Shown here: positions 58,328 to 64,000 of the stretch, one piece after another
How the letters are laid out: every line of letters begins with the position of its first letter
Numbering within the stretch: the first letter of the stretch is position 1
Source of the DNA: Oceaniglobus indicus
GTDB taxonomy: Bacteria > Pseudomonadota > Alphaproteobacteria > Rhodobacterales > Rhodobacteraceae
Length of the DNA: 64,000 bases
Assembly: GCF_002751875.1 (NCBI RefSeq)
Contig: NZ_NMZM01000001.1
Location: 1 to 64,000, forward strand
Reading direction: 5' to 3'
Translations under genes and position numbers: made by a program
The notes under the pieces: generated by a model
The model's input: the letters and a program-made list of their open reading frames with translations, nothing else
What the model was told of the DNA's origin: nothing
Database searches by the model: none

Positions 58328-60722
58328 GGGCAAAAACCTGCAGCAGACGCACCGGCGGCATCCGCGCGATCGACAGCGCGGGGCCAAGGGCCGCGAGGCA
58401 CGCCGCAAGCAGCGAAAGCGCGCCCAGCATCAGCCAGTCGGAGGGAAACAGGAACAGCGGCAGCTTCCAGCCGAACGCCTCGACGTTGATGACCGACAGC
58501 AGCACCCAGGCCAGAAGCAACCCCACGGGCAGCGCGCAGATCAGCGTCAGACCGGCCAGCACCAGCGCGCGCAGCAGTTCGAGCCGCGCCAGACCGGCCC
58601 GCGTCACGCCCAGCGCCCAGACCGGCGCCAGTTGCGGCAGGCGCATGGCCGACAGGGTCAGCAAACTGGTCAGGATGGCGAACCCGGCGACCGCCAGGGT
58701 CAGCACGTTCAGCGCGCGCGAGACGGTGAAGGTGCGTTCGAACACCTCAAGCGAAAACGCCTTGATCGACACCTGATCGACGATGTTCGCGGCGGGCAGC
58801 CCGAAATCATCGGTCAGCGCGCGGATCAGGTCGGGCACATCGGCGCGGGGAAGACGCAGGCCGAACTGCAGACGTTCGGTCTGTGGAAACCTTTCGACCA
58901 AGGCATCGGTGTCGATCAGGACCTGGCCCAGCGGATTGCCGTAATCGCTGTAAACCCCCAGAACCGGCGCATCCCAATCGGGCAGCGCAATGGTGGCGCC
59001 CGACCACAGGCCCTCGCGCCGGGCCAGCTGTTCGTTGACCAGAACGCCGTCGCCCGCCGCGATCCGGTCCCAGACGCCGGGCAGCGCATCGATCAGCGGC
59101 CAGTTGTCGCGATAGGTCGGGTGATCGGCGACGCCGTAGAGTTCGCCGGGCAGCCCGGCCAGCGTGGCATCGGTGTGCCAGATCGGCAGAACGGCATCGG
59201 TGCGCGGCGCCAGAAACGCCAGCAGCCGCGCCGCCTGTGCGTCATCCTCGGCGGTGACATACAGCTCGGACGCCAGGCGTTGATCCAGCCAGCCGGTGAA
59301 GGTCAGCCGGAAGCTCGACACCATCGTGCCGACGCCGATGTTGGCCGCCAGGGCCAGCAGCAACGCCATCAGCGCCAGCGACAGGCCGGGAAGCTGTTGG
59401 CGTGTGTCGGCCCAGAACCATTGCGCCAGCGGCCCGCGCGACAGGCGCGCGCCGAGCCAGAGGGCGCCATACAACACCGGCGGCAGGGCCAGCGCCGCCG
59501 CGATCAAGAGTGCCCCCAGCATGAAGAACGCGGCGATCAATCCGCTGCCGATCCACATGGTGAGGGCGGAAAGCGCGGCCAGCGCGATGGCGACCAAACC
59601 CTGTCGGATCAGCCCCGCCTCGCTGGCGCGGGCCCAGGCGCGCGGTTGTGCGGGCGCCAACAGCGGCAGGCGGGCCACCCGCCACAGCGACGACACCGCG
59701 GCCAATGCGGTGCCGATCACCGCGATGCCCAGCCCCGCCACCCACCAGAGCGGACGGATCGACAGCGTGCCCTCGACAGAGGCGCCATAGAGGCCGCGCA
59801 GGGTGGCCGCCACGTCAGGGATCAGCAGCGCGGCAATGAGATATCCCAGCGCGATTCCCGCCGCCCCGGCGATCAGTGCAAAGGCCAGCAGTTCCGCGAC
59901 CAACAGCCACAGCAGCGTCGCGGCGGGCAGGCCCAGCGCGCGCAGGGTGCGAAACATCGGGCGGCGTTGTTCGAACGCCAGACCGATGGTGCCGCGCACG
60001 ATGAACAGACCGACGGCGAACGACAACAGCCCGAAGGCGGTCAGGTTCAGATGGAAGCTGTCGGTCAGGCGGGCCATGTCGTTGTCCTGTTGCGGCGCGC
60101 GCAGGGTCAGACCGGGAGCGACCTGATCCAGCGGCGGACGCGAAAGCGGCTGATCGTCCAGCAGCAGCAGCCGGTTCAGCCGACCTTCCATCCCCAGCAG
60201 GCGCTGGGCGGTCGAGATGTCGGCATAGGCCACGCCGGGTGCCACGCCCTCCAGGGTGCGCCGCATCGGCAGGTCGCTGTCGGTCAGACGGTCGGCGGTG
60301 TCGGGCGCGACGATCAACTGGCCATCGCCGAGCAGGAATGCAGCGTCCAGCGTGCGGGTGCCGATGCCGCCTGGCAGGCCGCGCGCGGGCAGGGTGAAGG
60401 GGTCGATCCCGATCACCCGCAATGGCCCGTTCGGGGTGCCGATGCGACCGTCGATGACCGGGGTCACCAGCCATCCGGCGCGACGCAGGGTGACGAACAG
60501 CGCATCGTCGAAGGGGGCATCGTCGAGGGCCACCAGGCTGGCGCGCGGTTCTGCCCCCAGAACATCGGCGGCGCGCGCATAGCTGGCGCGCGCTTCGGCG
60601 TTGATCGCCTGCACGCCCGACCACAGGGCCGTGGCCGTGGCGAGGCCCAGCAGCAGCGTCAGCAACTGGAACGGACGGCGGCGCCAGTGCGACAGCAGCG
60701 CGATGAGGGCGGCGCGTCTCAC
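58317..60722 (-). CDS. fused FtsX-type ABC transporter permease
   Basis: 801 residues, a large MacB/FtsX-like permease. There is an N-terminal membrane helix, a long periplasmic segment (about 40-230), three helices, then a second FtsX unit with another periplasmic part and C-terminal helices, so two permease halves are fused in one chain. This matches AttF and AttG as a single protein. It overlaps the ATPase gene by 4 bp (ATGA). Role in transport or release of a lipid-like substrate is inferred from neighbours. Confidence 0.88.
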   Translation of the reverse strand: MRRAALIALLSHWRRRPFQLLTLLLGLATATALWSGVQAINAEARASYARAADVLGAEPRASLVALDDAPFDDALFVTLRRAGWLVTPVIDGRIGTPNGPLRVIGIDPFTLPARGLPGGIGTRTLDAAFLLGDGQLIVAPDTADRLTDSDLPMRRTLEGVAPGVAYADISTAQRLLGMEGRLNRLLLLDDQPLSRPPLDQVAPGLTLRAPQQDNDMARLTDSFHLNLTAFGLLSFAVGLFIVRGTIGLAFEQRRPMFRTLRALGLPAATLLWLLVAELLAFALIAGAAGIALGYLIAALLIPDVAATLRGLYGASVEGTLSIRPLWWVAGLGIAVIGTALAAVSSLWRVARLPLLAPAQPRAWARASEAGLIRQGLVAIALAALSALTMWIGSGLIAAFFMLGALLIAAALALPPVLYGALWLGARLSRGPLAQWFWADTRQQLPGLSLALMALLLALAANIGVGTMVSSFRLTFTGWLDQRLASELYVTAEDDAQAARLLAFLAPRTDAVLPIWHTDATLAGLPGELYGVADHPTYRDNWPLIDALPGVWDRIAAGDGVLVNEQLARREGLWSGATIALPDWDAPVLGVYSDYGNPLGQVLIDTDALVERFPQTERLQFGLRLPRADVPDLIRALTDDFGLPAANIVDQVSIKAFSLEVFERTFTVSRALNVLTLAVAGFAILTSLLTLSAMRLPQLAPVWALGVTRAGLARLELLRALVLAGLTLICALPVGLLLAWVLLSVINVEAFGWKLPLFLFPSDWLMLGALSLLAACLAALGPALSIARMPPVRLLQVFAHER

Positions 60723-61375
60723 GGCCGGATCCGCCCGCGCTGAAGATGCAGGCGCTGCTGCATCCGCTCCGCAAGACGCATGGAATGGGTGACCATCAAA
60801 AGCGCCGCACCGGTCTGCGCCACAAGCTCCAGCATCAGGTGCAGCACCCGCTCGCCGGTTTCCTCGTCCAGGTTTCCTGTGGGTTCATCCGCCAGCACCA
60901 GCTTGGGGCGCGCGGCCAGTGTGCGGCCGATGGCGACACGCTGCTGTTGCCCGCCCGACAGTTGCTCGGGATACTTCCGGATGTGGTCGGTCAGCCCCAG
61001 GCGCTCGGTCAGCGCGCGTTCCCACGCGGCGTCCTGCCGGCCGGCCAATCGGGCCTGAAACGCGATGTTGGCGGCCACGTTCAGCGACGGAATCAGGTTG
61101 AACTGCTGAAACACGACGCCCACCGTGCCCCGGCGCAGCTGCGCCCGGCCGCGATCGTCCAGCGCGCCGATGTCCCGGCCGTCGATGGCGATCGTGCCGC
61201 CATCGGGCCGGTCCAGCCCGGCGATCAGGTGCAGCAGGGTGGATTTGCCCGACCCGCTTTCGCCGGTCAGCGCCATCGTCGCACCCGCATCGAGCGACAG
61301 ATCGACACCGCGCAACACCGGATGATCGACCCCGTCGACGAAATAACCCTTGGTCAGATCGGATACATCCAGCAC
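60719..61375 (-). CDS. ABC transporter ATP-binding protein (LolD/MacB type)
   Basis: 218-residue ATPase. Walker A GESGSGKS (38-45), Q-loop [10 protein letters not shown], signature LSGGQ (139-143), Walker B LVLADEP (159-165), D-loop GNLDEETGE and the switch histidine in VTHSM. The group serves FtsX-type permeases (LolCDE, MacB, AttE). It heads the minus-strand operon ATPase, permease, lipocalin-like protein, PNPOx protein. Confidence 0.92.
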   Translation of the reverse strand: MLDVSDLTKGYFVDGVDHPVLRGVDLSLDAGATMALTGESGSGKSTLLHLIAGLDRPDGGTIAIDGRDIGALDDRGRAQLRRGTVGVVFQQFNLIPSLNVAANIAFQARLAGRQDAAWERALTERLGLTDHIRKYPEQLSGGQQQRVAIGRTLAARPKLVLADEPTGNLDEETGERVLHLMLELVAQTGAALLMVTHSMRLAERMQQRLHLQRGRIRP

Positions 61376-61445
61376 GCCAGTCCCCTTGCTTCCTCAACCC
61401 CAGACCTAGGCCCGGTTCGGCCGGGTCAAACGGGTGCGCGCCGGA

Positions 61446-61943
61446 TCAGCCCTTCAGTGCGCCAAACCGACCCGACGTAAAGATCAGCGGCGTGCCGTCG
61501 CCCACGGCGGCGCTCAGCACGCGGCCCACCACGATGGCGTGATCGCCGCCATCGTGGACGGCATGGCGCGCACAGACGAACCGCGCAAGGCAGTTGTCGA
61601 TCAGCGGCGTGCCATCGATGCCCGGTCGCCAGTCCAGCATGTCGAACGCATTACCCTCATGCACGAACGCGCGACAGATGTCGCCCTGGGTTTCGGACAT
61701 GACGTGAATCGCGAAATGTTCCGCCTCGACAAAGGGCTGAAAGCGGCTTGCCGAACGGGCCGGAGCCCAGAGCACCAGGGGTGGATCCAGCGATATCGAC
61801 GAGAAACTGTTGGCCGTGATCCCCAGCGGCCCACTGGCGCTGTGGGTGGTCACGACGGTGACACCGGTGGCGAACTGTCCCAGCGCCGTGCGAAACTGCC
61901 GCTTGTTGGCGGGTCCGGGCGTGAAATCGATCATCTTCGACAT
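61446..61943 (-). CDS. flavin reductase-family protein
   Basis: 165-residue NAD(P)H:flavin oxidoreductase-like protein (FRTALGQFATGVTVVTTHSA, GITANSFSSISLDPPLVLWA, SRFQPFVEAEHFAIHV), the small FMN/FAD reductase partner of two-component monooxygenases such as HpaC/RutF. The large oxygenase subunit is not seen in this window. It starts 3 bp after the stop of a 67-residue ORF, so the two are probably coupled. An alternative start is ATG 61934. Confidence 0.88.
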   Translation of the reverse strand: MSKMIDFTPGPANKRQFRTALGQFATGVTVVTTHSASGPLGITANSFSSISLDPPLVLWAPARSASRFQPFVEAEHFAIHVMSETQGDICRAFVHEGNAFDMLDWRPGIDGTPLIDNCLARFVCARHAVHDGGDHAIVVGRVLSAAVGDGTPLIFTSGRFGALKG

Positions 61944-61946
61944 CGC

Positions 61947-62150
61947 TCAGGGCTCGCCCAGGTGACTGGCGCGCCCGCACGGCGCCGCGGCCCGACGGGC
62001 GATCTGGCCTGTCGGTGCGGGGGCGGGCGTTACGGCAGGGCGCACGGGTGCGCGATGCGCCGGCCGCGATGCGACACGACGCAGGGGCTGTTTCGCACGG
62101 GGGGCAAAATGGTCAGCGCAATTCCATGACAGTTCGATCTGGTTGACCAT
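61947..62150 (-). CDS. 67-residue basic protein, unknown function
   Basis: Starts MVNQIELSWNCADHFAPRAK and continues as an Arg/Ala/Pro-rich, probably disordered chain ending HLGEP. No homology recognised. Support: AGGAG 9 bp before the ATG and a stop 3 bp before the flavin reductase start. Could be a genuine small protein or a leader-type ORF. The 62151-62425 gap upstream shows no other feature. Confidence 0.45.
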   Translation of the reverse strand: MVNQIELSWNCADHFAPRAKQPLRRVASRPAHRAPVRPAVTPAPAPTGQIARRAAAPCGRASHLGEP

Positions 62151-62425
62151 CAGCGGTGTTCTCCTGCCCACGGGGGCTCATCGGGGTTTCGTCGGATCCA
62201 TGACCACAGACATGGGGCGGCGAACAGGTTTTCAACCGGGCAACGGGCCGGGTTCCGAAAGATCTGCACCGTCCATAGGCGGATAAGCCGACAAAATGAA
62301 GGCGCCGCCGGGCAATTCGCGTTCATGGTTTCGCGTTGGACGTGATCGGCATGGCCGGGACGTCGCGCGCATCGGGCGTATTCAGGCCAGATGCACGCCA
62401 TCATCGGCTGCTGAGCCTGAGTGTA

Positions 62426-63862
62426 TCAGCCGGGCAGGGCGCGGATGGCGTCGCGCACGCCCTTCGTCTCAAGCTGATGCAGGGCCTGCACGATCGGGTC
62501 GCGCCAGGTTTCGGCCACGGTTTGCGGAAAGACCTCGCGCAGCGCCAAAAGGGCATCAACGCGCGCGGCGCCGGTCTGACCGTCCAGCCGCAGCCGGTCG
62601 GCCAGCGGATCGCGCACGTCGATCGCGTTGCCGTCCAGATCGACGCCCGACACGTAGCGCATCCAGCCCGCAACCGCGAGGCAGAGTCCGTGGCTGTCGC
62701 GCCCGGCGGCGTGGTTTTCGGCCAATGTCGCAAGGATCCGCTGGGGCAGCTTTTGCGAGCCGTCCATGGCAATCTGCCACGTGCGGTGCCGGATCGCGGG
62801 GTTTTCATAGCGCGCGAACAGCGCATCGGCGTGTTGGTCCAGGTCGGTGCCTTCGGGCGGCGTCAGGGCCGGAATGATCTCGGCCCGCCACAGGCGCTTG
62901 ACGTAACCGGCCATGACGGGATCGGCGGCGCAATCAGCGATGGTTTCGTGCCCGGCGAGATAGCCCAGATAGGCCAGCGCCGAATGGGTGCCGTTCAGCA
63001 TCCTGAGCTTCATGTGCTCGAACGGCGTCACGTCCCCGACCAGTTGCGCACCGACGCCGGCCAGGTCGGGGCGGTCGTCGTTTACGAAGTCGTCCTGGAT
63101 CACCCATTGGCGGAACGGTTCGTGCATCACCGGCGCGCGGTCGTCGTATCCGGTCAGGCGCGCGGTGGCTTCGATATCTTCCGCGCTGGTGGCGGGGACG
63201 ATGCGATCGACCATGGTGGCCGGAAAGCGGCCGTGCGCCGCGATCCAGTCGGCGAGGTCGGGATCGATCCGGCGGGCGAGGTCCAGCACCACGCCACGCA
63301 CCACCGATCCGTTGTCGGGCAGGTTGTCACAGGACAGCACGGTGAACGGCGCCAATCCCGCCGCCCGGCGCAGGGCCAGCGCGCGCACGACGTATCCGGG
63401 GGCCGACGCCGGCAGGGATGCGGCCAAATCGTGCCGGATATCGGGGTGATCGGGGTTCAGAGCGCCCGTGGCGGGATCGTGGCAATACCCCTTCTCGGTC
63501 ACGGTCAGCGACACGATCTTCACGGCCGGATCGGTCAGGCGCGACAGCACTGCCGCCGGGTCTTCGGGGGCCACCAGAACCTCGGCCACCGATGTGATGA
63601 CGCGCGGCTTCGTGCCGTCGGGGGCCAGCTCCACGGCGGTATAGGCGCCGCCCTGGGGCGCCAGCGCGTCACGGGTGCCGGGGCTTTTCAACGAGACGCC
63701 GCAGATCGACCAGTCGCCGCCTGACTTCTCCATCGCCTCGGCGATGTAGATCGCGCCGTGGGCGCGGAAGAAGGCGCCAAGGCCAAGGTGGACGATGCCG
63801 ATGGCAGGGCGTTTTTCGGGTGCGCGCAGGCGGGGCAGATCAGCGGGCAAGCCAGCCTCCAT
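62426..63862 (-). CDS. uxuB: fructuronate reductase (mannitol dehydrogenase family)
   Basis: 478 residues. N-terminal Rossmann start GIVHLGLGAFFRAHGAIYIAEAM, SLTVTEKGYCHDP, FTVLSCDNLPDNG, MVDRIVPATS, EPFRQWVIQDDFV, MKLRMLNGTHSALAYLGYLAG and RTWQIAMDGSQKLPQRI match UxuB/YdfI-type enzymes, which reduce D-fructuronate (or tagaturonate-type) keto-uronates to aldonates with NADH. Its start ATG overlaps the end of the kduD-like gene, so both belong to one uronate-catabolic operon. Confidence 0.88.
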   Translation of the reverse strand: MEAGLPADLPRLRAPEKRPAIGIVHLGLGAFFRAHGAIYIAEAMEKSGGDWSICGVSLKSPGTRDALAPQGGAYTAVELAPDGTKPRVITSVAEVLVAPEDPAAVLSRLTDPAVKIVSLTVTEKGYCHDPATGALNPDHPDIRHDLAASLPASAPGYVVRALALRRAAGLAPFTVLSCDNLPDNGSVVRGVVLDLARRIDPDLADWIAAHGRFPATMVDRIVPATSAEDIEATARLTGYDDRAPVMHEPFRQWVIQDDFVNDDRPDLAGVGAQLVGDVTPFEHMKLRMLNGTHSALAYLGYLAGHETIADCAADPVMAGYVKRLWRAEIIPALTPPEGTDLDQHADALFARYENPAIRHRTWQIAMDGSQKLPQRILATLAENHAAGRDSHGLCLAVAGWMRYVSGVDLDGNAIDVRDPLADRLRLDGQTGAARVDALLALREVFPQTVAETWRDPIVQALHQLETKGVRDAIRALPG

Positions 63863-64000
63863 CGACGTTGAGGACCGCGCCGTGAATATAGGTGGCGGCG
63901 GGCGAGGCGAGGAATACGGCCGTCTGCGCGATATCGTCGGCCTTGCCCCAGCGGCCCGCCGGGATCCGGTCGAGAATCGCCTTGTTGCGGTCGGGATCGG
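63840..64000 (-). CDS. kduD: KduD-like 2-dehydro-3-deoxygluconate dehydrogenase, C-terminal part
   Basis: The last 53 codons of a short-chain dehydrogenase, continuing beyond the window. Translated: DPDRNKAILDRIPAGRWGKA and then DDIAQTAVFLASPAATYIHG, ending LNVDGGWLAR. The GRWGxxDDIA...VFLASxAxxYIxG...DGGWLAR ending is characteristic of KduD, which acts on 3-deoxy-keto-gluconates in pectin/uronate breakdown. The last bases overlap uxuB (stop 63840-63842). Only the C-terminus is seen, so a related SDR is possible. Confidence 0.75.
   Translation of the reverse strand, partial: DPDRNKAILDRIPAGRWGKADDIAQTAVFLASPAATYIHGAVLNVDGGWLAR

Noticed and set aside
58248-60743. 831-codon plus-strand frame
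   Set aside because: Gln/Arg/Gly-rich mirror of the ABC permease gene; no start context or motifs.

Overview
This window reads as a chromosomal segment of a high-GC alphaproteobacterium, most likely a Rhodobacteraceae (Rhodobacter/Roseobacter group) genome. The evidence is the gene order cckA-recA-alaS, the order rplU-rpmA-GNAT-GNAT-obgE-proB-proA-chpT, a GTTC-N7-GTTC type SOS box in front of recA, an L21 protein with a helix-hairpin-helix tail, and several small proteins I associate with this family. No tRNA, rRNA, CRISPR array, insertion sequence or prophage was seen. Almost all of the window is coding, often with 4-11 bp start/stop overlaps.

Layout. 1-4.7 kb: the 3' end of cckA, then recA and alaS. 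5-8 kb (minus): typA, a membrane protein, and a 24-residue membrane peptide translationally coupled to it. 8-11.3 kb (minus): an MscS channel, an SMR transporter, a YitT-type protein, and icd. 11.4-18 kb (plus): rplU-rpmA, two GNAT genes, obgE, proB, proA. chpT follows on the minus strand with a divergent DUF3553 gene. 18.9-20.5 kb: olsB-olsA for ornithine lipid synthesis, meeting a ThiE-like gene tail to tail. 21-24.7 kb: trmJ, ctaA and an M32 carboxypeptidase. 24.8-28.9 kb (minus): a CBS-domain CNNM/CorC protein, xerD, and a secreted protein with a 44-residue membrane peptide. 29-32.9 kb: aroK-aroB, ssb, a lytic transglycosylase and a DUF1206 protein. 33-42.3 kb (minus): ilvD, a membrane/coiled-coil protein, alr, a metallo-beta-lactamase-fold protein, a FosA-type protein, dnaB, pyrE, pyrC. 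42.6-43.4 kb: two small plus-strand genes.

43.5-51 kb is the most accessory-looking part. It is a glycosyltransferase cluster in two arms diverging from about 47.1 kb. The left arm has a DXD glycosyltransferase, a second transferase-like protein, an FkbM methyltransferase and an alpha/beta-hydrolase-like protein. The right arm has a GT2-methyltransferase fusion, a paralogue of the left-arm transferase-like protein, and a second GT2. A P450 and a renalase-like flavoprotein follow. Then come mnmH and a selD fused to an NDH-2-like flavoprotein, which together would make selenouridine in tRNA. 56.7-61.4 kb is a tightly overlapping AttEFGH-like ABC/lipocalin operon with a PNPOx-family gene. The window ends with a flavin reductase, uxuB and the end of kduD (hexuronate catabolism).

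Points most worth a second look: the two-arm glycosyltransferase cluster; the fused AttFG-like permease operon; four copies of a conserved intergenic motif, two of them identical over 33 nt; tiny coupled membrane peptides; a ThiE-like protein lacking the expected catalytic signature; and a FosA-like gene directly after dnaB.
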